Origin: Nymphaea colorata
Lineage: Eukaryota; Streptophyta; Magnoliopsida; Nymphaeales; Nymphaeaceae
Assembly (NCBI RefSeq): GCF_008831285.2
Contig: NC_045147.1
Location: forward strand, 13,680,854-13,744,853
Length of the DNA stretch: 64,000 nucleotides
Direction of reading: 5' to 3'
Shown here one piece after another: positions 50,806 through 62,391 of this stretch. Numbering within the stretch: position 1 is the stretch's first letter; each line of letters begins with the position of its first letter. The notes below the pieces were generated by a model. That model saw only the letters and a program-made list of their open reading frames with translations. It was not told the DNA's origin and did no database searches. The position numbers were made by a program, and so were the translations under genes.

Positions 50806-51206
50806 TAGGGAAGTCAATATATTTTATTTAGAACAGATATTTGGCCGAACTGGTTCAAAAAAAAAATCGAGTATGGACAAAAATTTGATATCTGATTAAG
50901 AGATCGATCGGATTCGGATTTAAGAAACGACATCCGATCGAATTCAGATACACATAAATATCTAATCAGATTCAGATTAGATTTAGTTTTAAATCAATAC
51001 CTTACATCCGATGCTTTTCCATTTTGACAATGGGCCAAATTGGGTTCAAAATTTGGATTTGGGTTGTGAAATCAAAATTCAGATTCAAATTCATGTTCAA
51101 ATATGAATTCTCTTTGTTCGTGTTTGAATCCAAATATGTAAATGTCTGACGAAGTAGATATGACTAAAGGTACATTTATTTTGAATTTAATTCATTGACA
51201 TTCCTA
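50806..51206. mobile_element. GGATTC-word element, second copy
   Basis: Starts TAGGGAAGTCAAT and ends ATTGACATTCCTA, an inverted pair with a few mismatches. The interior aligns with the 54,794 element (ATCGGATTCGGATTTAA followed by GACATCCGATCG), but is more diverged. Flanks GTTATTTG and GTTATTGG may be a decayed target duplication. Confidence 0.55.
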
Positions 51207-52622
51207 GTTATTGGGTGTTTTTGAGTTCTCATGTGAACAAAAAGACAAGGCTTTTTCTTTTTTTCCACAAAAATGTGAATGAGAGAACTTTGTTGGGGAT
51301 GAAATATGAACTAAGAGATTGAATTTTAAACATCATACCCAAAACAATAAACTTTCTTTTACAATACTTCAGATTTCTGCACCAGTGCTTTATTTCTGCT
51401 GTACATTGTCATTGAACTCGACTCCATGCGCGAAAGTTTTACATAGCAAACAGAGATTAATAGTACAATATAATGGCAAGTTTCCAGTAAGGAGAAGGTA
51501 TGCAACTTTAATAATTGAAACTGGCATTCATATTCTTTTCATAAATCGCGAAACGTGAAGCGTTGCAATAATGTCAGTTAAATATCATAAGTGGTTTCTT
51601 TGGAAACAGCCTGCGTCGGTGGCCTCACCCCCACATTAAATTTCCTAAAAGCAACACTTTTATTAAAGTAGTATATTCCTCTCACTATTGAATTAGGTGT
51701 CGGTAAAAAAAAAAAAAGGGTACCAAATCGAGAATTTCCAAAAGTTATGTGACAGCAAACAAAATAATATGTCTCCATGTATATGTCTATCCGTGCATAT
51801 GTTCGTGATATTTTTTATAGAACTATGAACATATTATTGGCATCTCAATTAGCACTGAAAATTTTGCAGAAACACACTCCACTGTTGAAAAAATAGCAGA
51901 AACACTCGTAAGTTTGAGTTTAGTTCATTTAGCACCCTGATGAACCCCATATATGTTTACAAATAAACATATTTGTATAATTTAATATCAGCTTGTGTGG
52001 GCAGATGCCCACATATGGATCATGCTAAACCCTAGAAACCCTAATGTTGATAAAAAGATGGCACTTGCATGGGAATGGCTAGGGTTTTAGATAGGGAGAA
52101 ATCACGTGACCTAACAGTTGCCAAACATGTATGCCTGTCACCACTATAATTTTGACCAGAAGTGTGATATTGGACTGGTTTTTAATATAGAGCATGAGCC
52201 ACTTTATGGGGTTGGGGTGCCCTCTGCACATTGGCAACTTTTTTATGCCTCCTTGCAGTTTTTTACATTTTGATGAGAAAGGACATCCAATGCAGTTAGG
52301 GATGGAGCCAGGATTTTCTTCAGACGAGCCGACAGTTCAACTTCTGAATCCGAGTATGACCAATTGAATTCAAATCCAAAAAATACATTGCGTAATTAAA
52401 AAATGTATTTTTTTCAATGTATTTTTTTTTTCATTGGCCGGGGTGAGGCCATGACCTAGGCGCCCCTCCCCCCTCTTTCCGCCCTTAAATGCAGTCGCTT
52501 TTAATTACACTGCACATGAACTACTTTTGGTTTGCCTTATCCACCCACTTTCCTTCTTACCTCTCCTTGTCATATATGCTCAAGTGGTCCTTTTTATCAA
52601 GACCCACCCACATGGGCTCACC

Positions 52623-52682
<60 letters not shown>

Positions 52683-54784
52683 TTGGCGTGGCTTAAAGGG
52701 TAGCCATTATACAAAGAGTGTTGATGATTAATTAAGGGGAGAACCATTATTTACAGATTTCTACTGTTTAGGACAATGTGCTTGGTTTATTTGTTTGATT
52801 AATTTTAAAAGCAATCAGACTCAGCCTGTAAGAAGTAGAGCAAGATTCTTAATTGGCTATGGTTTCTCGAACTAAGAGATACAGTTATAACTTCAGTTTT
52901 AGACAAAGGGTACTCCAGGAAGTCCGGATCCCGACGCCCTGACTATTGAAAAGGGGAAAAAGAAGAAAAACTTTAAAGCATGAGGTGAATATTTCGTATT
53001 TATTTTCTATGAGATGTAGTGATGGGCTAACAGCTACAAAATTATGTTGCGAAATATTGCTTTCTTCAAATTCATAATCCGTAGATTCACGGTTACTCCT
53101 ACCATGTCTGCATCTAATAATTATCTTGTCGGATGAGGTTTTTTAATTAGTTTTTTCTTGCCAGAAAGTTTCTCATTATGTTGGCCATAGTGAATTTAAT
53201 TCATAAGCTTTGGTAGGTGATAAGATAACTACATATTCTTCCATCCTGGCTGTGCATTTATTTGGTTAAGTTCATTATCAGATCATGAATTGAGGTGTGT
53301 ATGTGTGTCGATATTGATTGTCTACATATAGATGTAGAAATATGTTCGCATTATATTTGTGTTTCAAAGTTGTGAAATTTGATGCTTCAAAGCAGTTTAT
53401 TTATGGGGACAGTTTTCTTGTGCCTACCATTTGCCTATATATAACTCTAGAAAAAGAAACAAAGTCACTTCTGCAATTTTCTTAATAAAATAGTAATTTA
53501 GTGATAACAGATGATATTGAATACATAACTGCAGGTAACTAACCATTTCTCTTTCTTTTTTTGTTTTCATGTTCAAGAGTTCATTTCATGAACTTATTCA
53601 CCGATTATAAGTAAACACTGGGCCCAGGATTTAGATCGCTCTTCATTAATTTTTGACAAACCTGTTCCTCGCTGATGCAGCTTCAGTAAAGTCACTGAAC
53701 AGGTAAATCAAGCGCCATCACTCACTGAAGAATCTAAAAGAAAATTTAAAAGGAGAAATCTAAACTGCCGAGCACTCCTCCGCCGACTGAACAGTGGTGG
53801 GCACGGCCACGTGAACAGTTGCTGTCGCAATTGTTTCAACCACAGGATCCGCATCACTGCGTGCATGGAAACTGGACAAAGCAGGAAGAATAAAAGAAGA
53901 GTTGGGAAAGATGTGCTTCCAAGAAAATTTCGCGTCCCATATGTCCTCCTGAATCGTCGGTTACAATTATATCGGCCCCAGATCGAATGCGCAGGAGAGA
54001 ACTCCCTCAATAATCTCATGAATATAAAATGTAGGATCCTTATTTTCTTCCTAGAACCATTATTGCAGTAAGGGTGAACCGTCAGTGTGAGCAACCTTAC
54101 AAATTTTTTTTACTTTTGTATCGATATTTTGGAGTAAATTTTTTCATTGGTACTCTTCAAAATCTTAAAACTTTGTACTAGTGCCCCTTAATTGAACTCT
54201 TGTATTTGAACTTGTATTTTAGTAGAAGCGCCTAAGCTGAGTACCAAATTGTCGATTCAATAGCATAGGTACCATATCAAATTAATGGATTTCCTTTAGC
54301 AAAAACAATATATAGACTTCAATTTAGACTTGGTCGAGCCGACAGATATCCATCAAGAACAAGTTAATTTGAATAAAGAAACAGTGAACTCATATAAACA
54401 ATCTCCCGGGACAACCTAATATAAAATGTTCAAACTAAAATGGGGAGGCTGCCAGAGTGCAATCATCCATGTTAAACAAAACTCACATATACTCTTTTTT
54501 GTCCCCAGGTTAGGGGAGATAGTGTGAGTAAAAGTTTGTTCATTTTTTGCTGTTTATTGCTTCTCATAATGCAGCTGACCAAATTATTTCAACTAAGAAT
54601 TCTAAATACTCTCTTCTCTCTCTCTACTTAGGCAGTCACTTTTCGTTTCGAGCATCAGAAGCGTCAACCTCTTGTATTGTGAAAAAAAAAAGGTCAAGAG
54701 AGAAAATCCGAACGTATTTTTGATAGATTTGAAGGGTTTTTCACCGTCCGAACTCGCTAAAATCTTCTTGGGTTGAGCCTATCG
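51207..54784. other. Intergenic, no supported gene
   Basis: AT-rich. A decayed MITE-like stretch lies at about 52,298-52,470 (GGATGGAGCCAGG to GGCCGGGGTGAGG). Open frames at 53,708-54,094 on both strands overlap each other and show no motif. Nothing else is recognised. Confidence 0.5.
52622..52678. repeat. (AT)n(AG)n compound microsatellite
   Basis: An AT run followed directly by an AG run. Confidence 0.95.
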
Positions 54785-55227
54785 ATTGGTAAGTAGGGAT
54801 GTCAATATATCTAATTCATAACCGACCGATCCGATCTGGAAAAAACGGATATGGATAAAAATTTAATATCCGATTAAGAAATCGGATCGGATTCGGATTT
54901 AATAAATGACATCCGATCGGATTCAGATTCAGATTCGGATATACATGAATATCGGATCGGATTCAGATACAGATTCGGTTCGGATTCAGTTTTAGACAAA
55001 TATCCTCTATTTAATACTTAAAAAATGGTAAATTCGGTTCAAAATTCGGATTCGGATTCGGATATAAATATAAAAATCGGATTCGGATTGTAAAATCGGA
55101 TTTCGGATTCGGATATCACTTTGCTTTGTCCGAATTCGAATCAGAATCCGAATCAGAATATATAAATATCCGAAAAAACGGATATGGTTGAAGATGTATC
55201 CGATCCGTTGACATCCCAATTGGTAAG
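54785..55227. mobile_element. GGATTC-word element with perfect 9-bp target duplication
   Basis: The element is 54794-55218 (425 bp). It begins TAGGGATGTCAA and ends TTGACATCCCA, inverted apart from one extra base. It is flanked on both sides by ATTGGTAAG (54785-54793 and 55219-55227), nine identical bases. The interior is dominated by CGGATTCGGATTCGGAT words in one sense on the left and GAATCCGAATC on the right. There is no coding capacity. A 9-bp duplication with inverted ends fits a non-autonomous Mutator-like element. Confidence 0.75.
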
Positions 55228-56400
55228 GCACTCTAAGACGTGTAAGAGTAGTCCTAATTAAGATTTCACCGTGGAACTCCAAGACTCTACTCTCGGGTAT
55301 GCCGAGGGAAGAACTTTGCCCTTAGGTGATCTCTTTGTTAGGGCATTCTCAACACAACTCTCATGGAGACTTAAGAATCGAACAACTAACCTTTAACGTC
55401 GATATTGAACCCGACCGATCTCTCGTTCGTCTTCAATCTTCCCTTTGAGAATCCGATCTTTCAACACCCGTGGGGGCTCGGGTGAAAGCACCAAAACCTA
55501 CTTGTTGCTTGAGTGAAGTTGTCCGTGGTCAAGAAGTCGCTAGTTGCCGGAACCGAAAAAAAAAAAAAAAGTTACAAACTTACAAGTTGAAATAACAAAG
55601 CAATATTAGGTCCTATATCACAGGGAGACAAGTAATTGAATTAAAACTTAAACTTTCTGCCGAATGGTGGGTCTCTCCTACTCACCAACTCTATCTCTCT
55701 CGTTATAAACATAGGACAACATTCCATCTGAGATGCTTAAATTTGTACATTTACCATCTATATTTGCTACTGACAATTTGTGTTCTCTTTCGAATTTTTG
55801 AGGAAGTTTTACGGAGTTATCAAGCATTCGGTTATGCTGTATTCCTTTCTTAGCGACGGCAGCACTGCTCGGGGCCCTCAAATCGAGCTGATCAACGTAA
55901 CTTTCTGTTTTGAGGCCTCAGTTTAAACCCAACTACGAAGCTCTCTTCAACTTTTTCTGGAAAAGAGGAATACCTCAGCATTTAACCCCGCCGGGAAACT
56001 GTAAATTAGAAGCCGATTGCTGGGTTTTCACCTTTTTACCGGGACGAAAGAAAGCGCATCAGAAAAGAGGCAGAGAACGTGCCTCTCGTCCCCAAGGACG
56101 GTCACTGAGTGGCGATCACCTGCAGTGCATTACCCTTGATTTTTGGAAGGGTAAAAAACTTATTTAAATACTATAGTGGATCCGGTTTGGACCCGATTCA
56201 CTGTGGAGTGTATCTGGATCGACCCACGTCCAAAACCGATTCCAATGGGGGAAAGAAGGAAGCGGGAGTGGGAATTAAATAAAGGAAAATAACGGAAGAA
56301 AGCTGCCAAAAGAACGTGGCGGGATGACCGAAAACTGAGTAATTTGCGTGGGTCCCACCAGCGCGGGGACGGCATCTCCCGCCACCTAACACTGTCGTAG
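55228..56400. other. Intergenic upstream of the PG1-beta gene
   Basis: No gene seen up to about 56,100. From about 56,120 the sequence is similar to the region upstream of the second PG1-beta copy (around 62,085), including TTTTTGGAAGGGTAAAAA and GGATCGACCCACGTCC-like blocks, so part of the promoter was duplicated with the gene. Confidence 0.55.
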
Positions 56401-56410
56401 CCCCTAGCGC

Positions 56411-56420
56411 TTTTATTTAT
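56411..56420 (+). promoter_or_regulatory. Putative TATA box of the PG1-beta gene
   Basis: TTTTATTTAT lies about 65 bp upstream of the ATG and is conserved in position before the second copy (TTTATTTATA at 62,236-62,245). Confidence 0.5.
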
Positions 56421-56481
56421 CCCCTTCGCTTCCCTCCCCTGCTCTCAGGTCCTCTGGTTTCCACTGGTTCTCCTGGCCGCC

Positions 56482-56541
56482 ATGGATCTCCTCTCCTTCT
56501 TCTTCCTCACTCTTCTTCTACTTCTTCCTGTAAAGCCTCTA

Positions 56542-56596
<55 letters not shown>

Positions 56597-58835
56597 AAAA
56601 TGTTCTTATTCTGACTTATAATGCTTGTCTTTTGGGGCACAGGCATCTGGTGAAGGAGGAGAAAGCGTGAACCCCTTCTCACCCAAGGCGTCTCTTCTCA
56701 GATACTGGCGCCGGACCTTCCCCAAGGCCGAGCTACCTGCATTCCTTCTTGGCAAAGCCTCGCCTTTAAACGCCAGTCAGGCGGCTGCCTATGCTAGTTA
56801 TATTGACGCTCACACCCTCCAAGAGCATCTCCCTTCGTTCTGTGCATCCGCCAACCTCTACTGCACGTCCCTGAAGAAGAAGAAAAAGGGATCCGCACCG
56901 GCCCCCCTCCCCGACAGCTTCACCGAGTACAGCGGCCGCGACTTTGTCAAGTACACAAAGCCAGGCGCATTCGGCAGCAGCGACTTCACTAACTACTCCG
57001 TCAGCAGCAACGTCGCCAAGGACACCTTCACCACCTACGGCGGCGACCATGACCAGCGAATCCAGCAGTTCACCCGCTACGAGTCGGACGGCAACGTCGG
57101 AGCGGGGCGGTTCTCCAAATACGACACCGAAGGCATCGGCGGATTCAACAACTACGGCGACAACGGCAACGTCGACCAGCACCGCTTCACCCGCTACGGC
57201 GACGACGCCAACGGCGGTCTTCAGTCGTTTACAAGCTACTCCGAAAACGCCAATGTTGTCGGGAACGACTTCAAGTCCTATGGCTCCGTCGCCAACGGTA
57301 TTCTGAGCCAGTTTACCGGCTACTCCACAAGCTCCAACGTGATTCGCAACGCGTTCACATCCTACAACAAGGAGGGAAACGGCCCGCTGGATCAGTTTAC
57401 CAGCTACGCCGACAGTGGCAACGTCGTCCGGAACGAGTTCCAGTCTTACGAGGCCGACGCCAACGCCGGGCTCGAGCAATTCCAAACATACTCTCAGCTC
57501 GCAAACATGCCGGAGAGCATTTTCCGGTCGTACGGGAAAGGCGACAACAGTGCAATCCTTTCGTTCGACACGTACGGCAACGCCTCGAACCCGTTGGCTG
57601 AGTTCACGGAATACGGGAAGGACGGGAACGCGATCTCCGCGTCCTTCACCATGTACAGCAAAGACAACACCACGTTCACCGAGTACCACCGGACAGGCAC
57701 AACTTTCAACGACTACCGTAACACCACCGTCTCGGCCACGGCCCTCGTCGAGCCAGGGAAGTTCTTCCGGGAGGCGTCTCTCGTGTCCGGCCACCACATT
57801 CCGGTGCCGGACATCACGGACAAGATGCCGCCGAGGTCGTTTCTCCCGAGGACGATAGCCGACAAGCTCCCTTTCAGCTCCCGCCGGCTGCCGGAGCTGA
57901 TTCAGACGCTCAACGCCTCCGGCCTGCAGGTAAGACGGATTTGCTTCGTAGTCTGTGTCATCTTCGAGTCGGGTCATTGTCATTCATCCTCCAGAACTCC
58001 TAGATCCGAGTGGTTTGAAGGGGATGGACCAGGATCTGCATTGGGATATCCAAAACAATGGTCAGATCCGATTACGGCTTTTCGCTGTTTCAAGTTTCTA
58101 CCTTCTGTTGGCAGGCCCCAATCTTCGTGTAGATCTTGTTTTGAAAATTAAATCACCTTTAGAGTGTATAAAAATTAGGCCGGCGGTGATAATTTAGATG
58201 ATCTCAAACTCACTAATTTAAGGTCGTTACATTTTTACCTGACCTTAAAGACGTGGTTTTTTCTTTTTTACTTAGAACGTGAAGTTGCTGAGTTCATCCT
58301 TTGAGAACACATCTTTTATCAGACACAACCTTATTGAACTGATAACTTCGATCTTATTTTCACTCAGGTAGCGATGGGCCGAACGTTGGCCGACTGCGAG
58401 CGGCCGGCGGTGAAGAGTGAAACGAAAAGATGTGTGACCTCGATCGAGGGGATGGCAGAGTTCGCAGCATCAATACTGGGCGAGAAGGCATGGGTCTCGA
58501 CGACGGCGAACACGGCCGGGTCGGGCAGGATGGTGGAGGTGGGGAAAGTCGAGGGCCGGAACGGTGGCGGGGTGACCCGGGCCGTGTCGTGCCACCAGAG
58601 CCTGTTTCCCTACCTGGTCTACTATTGTCATGCCCTGCCACTTGTCAAAGTATATGACGTGGAGATGATGCTGGATGGGAAGAAGGCCAATCAGGCGGTG
58701 GCGATCTGCCACCTGGACACGACCCAGTGGAGCGCCGGCCACGCCGCGTTCAGGGCGCTGGGACACAAGCCGGGGGAGATCGAGGTGTGCCACTTCATCT
58801 TCCAGAATGACTTCATATGGGTCGCTCGCGACTAG
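56482..58835 (+). CDS. Polygalacturonase-1 non-catalytic beta subunit-like BURP protein
   Basis: Three exons: 56482-56529, 56643-57929 and 58368-58835. GT-AG introns, 1803 nt, 600 aa. Exon 1 is nearly all signal peptide (MDLLSFFFLTLLLLLP). After an N-terminal region (NPFSPKASLLRYWRR) comes a long array of 14-residue FTxY-type repeats at about 109-378 (FTEYSGRDF, FTNYSVSSN, FKSYGSVAN and so on), the hallmark of the PG1-beta class. The BURP domain runs from FFREASL (about 389) to the end, with four CH pairs at 520, 532, 559 and 586 in perfect CH-X10-CH-X25-CH-X25-CH spacing. The tomato PG1-beta protein binds and localises polygalacturonase in the cell wall, so this protein is likely secreted and wall-associated. 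The CT microsatellite is in intron 1. A decayed duplicate lies about 5.8 kb downstream. Confidence 0.96.
56545..56592. repeat. (CT)n microsatellite in PG1-beta intron 1
   Basis: A long pure CT run just after the donor site, also present at the matching place in copy 2. Confidence 0.95.
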
Positions 58836-59247
58836 TGCTGCCGCCGCTGCAATGCCGGCGGCAAAGGAAGCTGGGTGCATGATCCCGTCTAGCTGTATTG
58901 AAAATAATTTATAAAAAAAAGAACTCCAGCTTCCCGATCTTGTCGTAACGAAGATCTATTTACTTGCGCATTACTTAGTATTGGTTGAGAAGCAACGAGT
59001 TCCTTTTTAGTAAGATCACTACCATTAGCTTCTCTCAACAATGAATGAGAAAGGCCCGAACTCAGATTGATACGTTGAACAAATGATAAATACATGACCG
59101 TGTTAGATCTGACCCTCCCTGGTATAACGACCGTGCTTTGTGTTCATATTGGGAAAGATCGAATGTATACATGTTTCAAACAAGCTTACGTGAGCCTAAA
59201 CGCTTATTTGGTTTAACATCTTTTTAGTGACAATTTTAACCACAATC

Positions 59248-59292
<45 letters not shown>

Positions 59293-59302
59293 CCATAAAT
59301 GA
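58836..59302. other. PG1-beta 3' region and intergenic DNA
   Basis: No gene seen. An AT microsatellite lies at 59,251-59,290. Confidence 0.55.
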
Positions 59303-60155
59303 AATGTAAATTAAGCTGGGCACCGGGTCGGGCCGCCGGGTACCCAGTACCTAGCCCGCCATGAGCCCGGGCCCGAGCTTTGAAAAATTGAGTTTTGGGC
59401 TTTTTTTATCGGGCTTGGCCTGGCCCGATAAATAACGGGACGGGCTTAGGCTTGTCGCTGTGATCGGCGGCTGCCCGAAAAGCCCGACATTATTATTATA
59501 TTATATTTTTTTTTTACAAAAATGAACTTATGTAACTTAGTGTTTTGGACTTTTTGTTGTTAAAAGTTTCATCCCCGTCGTCGAGATTGCCTCCTCCCAT
59601 CCTCCTTGTTGGCACTCGGCTGCCTCGTCCGGTCCTCCCCGTCACCATCATCATCGCTGTCGGTCCTCCTCGTCAGCCTTCGGTCTTACCTGTCGTCGTT
59701 GTCATCGCTGTGAAGGTCCAACTTTTTTTCGACGATTTTTTTTTTCTGCCGATTAGGGCTTCTTCCATTGCGCTTCTCTCCCTCGCTGCCACTTCTTCAT
59801 CACGCTCTCCCTCGTTTCTCGTTATCATTGCAACTAGTCGATCATTGTTTCATTTCATCGCCAGATTTTGCACTTCAATGGTCTGTCCATCACAACCACT
59901 CGATCGATTTCTCTTGCGAGAAGGAGGAGAAGAAAGAAGAAATGAGAAACAGGCCCGCCCCGCCCAAAAGCCCGACTAAGCCTGCATAGCCCATTATCAA
60001 TCGGGCCGGGCCAGGCTTCGGGCATTAACCGAAGCCTAAGGCCCGAAATTACATTGGCCCGGCCCGGCCCGATACAGTTTCCGAGCTTTGATTTTGACGT
60101 TCTAATCGGGCTGGGCCAGGCCTTCCCGGCCCAATGCCCAGCCCTAAATGCAAAT
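59303..60155. mobile_element. 835-bp element with GGGCC-word inverted arms
   Basis: The element is 59312-60146. The left end TAAGCTGGGCACCGGG and right end CCAATGCCCAGCCCTA are imperfect inverted repeats. Arms of about 180-190 bp are packed with GGGCTGGGCC/CGGGCCCG words in opposite senses. Flanks AATGTAAAT (59303-59311) and AATGCAAAT (60147-60155) form a 9-bp direct repeat with one mismatch. The interior (about 59,490-59,955) is different: CT-rich with CCGTCGTCG and TCCTCCTCG words and an open frame of uncertain meaning, possibly captured DNA. No transposase is seen. Confidence 0.6.
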
Positions 60156-62084
60156 CCCGTAAGAACTATAAAGGGTGGCCAATTAGTAAGGAGGCGGTAA
60201 TAGAAATTTCTGGATAAACAAATCCCCGTTACCCCTATTCGGTCAAGCCGGACGGCCCGATCCAGATTGGATACGGGACCATTGAATTGATTTACCTTCC
60301 ATTCATTCTCCACAAATAATGTCCCTCAGCCTTAATACTAATATTTCATTTTTTTTTTATTTCGGTATTTTGCTTGACCAACCAAAACACGGAAACAAAA
60401 AAGAAAGAAACTAAAATAAGTAAGGAAAAAGGAGGAGATATGGATAAGATCCAAGCCGAGTCCGTAGTTCCCACTCCAACTCCTTTTTCTATCATGTTAA
60501 AATTTGTCTTATATCTAATAATGCTCTTACATTTTGAAAATTAGCCAAACTCGGTTCAAAACTCACGAAAATCGAATATAGATGGGGTTGAAATTGTGAA
60601 ATTGAATTTAGAATATGAGTTTTCTTTATTTATATTTGAATCTGAATGAACATGTGAATATATGAAAAAGCAGATACATATCCGATCTCAGTTCAATGTG
60701 TTGACATCCTACTATTATAACGTTCCGAAACCTGATACTAAAACTGGTGAGGGAAGGGATATCAATGAGGTCAAAATCAACTGTGGCAGACGAAAGTTTT
60801 ATATTTTAAATCAACGGAAGTTCAATGAATCGGGAGAGCGATTCTTGAATCAGTTTTGTTTGGGAGCGTGAAGGCCCATAGACGTGTATAAATTTATATT
60901 TTAGTTAAAAAAAATTTAAGAGGCAGCACAAGACGATGTGACGAATACCGATGCCTACGATACTCTTCAGGCTAAGGTTGTGTCTGAATAACACGCTCAA
61001 AAAATAATGTTTTGGCGGATCAAATGCACAAGAGTAGAGCGAGCATGGTTTGACCTGAAAACAAAAAAAAAAATTTACATGTAATTTTACTTGTCTTTTA
61101 TAAAAAATTTTAAAAAAATATTCAAAAAAATTTTTTTTTAATTTTTTTTAAAAATTTTTATATATTTTTTTCTATCAACCATCAGATCAATTCCTATTCC
61201 TCTCCCATGCAGTCCAAACCGCGGCCTCGTACTACCTGCCGTTTTGCCGGACAATGGACAGAATCCATTGCATGATTTCATCTTAATTGTTATTATTATT
61301 ATTATATCATAATAATAACTTTCAAAGTTACCAAAATTACCCGATCATCTTGCCAAGTCATCTGCATATATTACTCTGTGTGTATTGACATCTCGTAGTC
61401 AGCCATCCTCAAAGTACGCATTCTCCAAGATTTTGTGTACCACCTTCAGCGCCGTTGGGATGGGCTTTACGGAATTCTCATGACCCGTTAGAGCTTGGAA
61501 AATCTGGTCATGGACCCCAGCTCCGCCGCCGCTCCGGGCACTTCGGCCCCCTCGAGAGGGAATGATGGTGCCAGAGAACACAGCAGACGACAGATATAGA
61601 GGTCGAAGTAACTGGAGGCGGCAAAGATGGTGATGGTGGCGCCTGGCGTCGAAGGGGGCGGTCCGGTCTCTGAGTCGGAGGCCGGCGTGTCTAAAGGGCC
61701 ATATGGTGCCCCGCGGTGTTCCATGACCGGTCAATCGTCGGGGGCGTTGAGGGTGGCGCCGGAGGATGGCATCCTTTGGACGATCATTAAATCTGCCTTG
61801 AATTGAAACGGCTTACTGCTACACAAACCAATCTAGAAAAAGAATAAAGCTCGTCCTTGAAGACAAGGCCCCGACCTTGAGCTGGCCTCCATTCTTTCAG
61901 TTTCTGTTAGTGGGCATCGTTTCAAGTAAAACGGAGTTGGAATGCAGATTAGTTTCCAACAATCCATTATACATCTTCTTCCGACTCAAAATTAAAACTG
62001 TTCTTCTTCATCTAAAAAGAGTTACTGCAATTCGTTTTTTTATAGGTTTCAAAATTTCAATGCCAAACCCATCTACGGCCACCT
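60156..62084. other. Intergenic between the PG1-beta copies
   Basis: A GGATTC-family fragment probably ends near 60,713 (GTGTTGACATCCTA). A GC-richer island at about 61,400-61,780 carries a 111-residue minus-strand open frame (61,734-61,399) ending ILENAYFEDG, of no family I recognise. It may be a captured fragment or a broken exon. Nothing else is supported. Confidence 0.45.
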
Positions 62085-62306
62085 GCATTGTATTGCCATT
62101 GTAGTTTTTGGAAGGGTAAAAAGTTATTTACATAGCTACTTGACTGAGGAGTTGATCTGGATCCAGCCACGTCCGAAATCTGAGTGTTGCAGCGGGCATT
62201 TCCCGCCGCCAAACACAGCCGGAGGCCCCATTGCGTTTATTTATACCCTTCACTTCCCTCCGGCCGCTCTCAGGTCCTCTGCTTTCCACTGGTTCTTCCG
62301 GCCGAT

Positions 62307-62358
62307 ATGGATCTCCTCTCCTTCATCTTCTTCCTTTCTCTTCTTCTTCTTCTAAGAC

Positions 62359-62391
<33 letters not shown>

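Noticed and set aside
57000-57720. Regular short repeats suggesting a CRISPR-like or minisatellite array
   Set aside because: The periodicity is the 14-residue FTxY protein repeat of the PG1-beta class, in frame with the coding exon.
56766-57983. 405-residue minus-strand open frame across the PG1-beta exon
   Set aside because: It is antisense to a well-supported exon. Its length comes from GC-rich codon bias in the FTxY repeats, and it shows no family motif. The same applies to the 62,648-63,262 and 63,284-63,742 minus frames.
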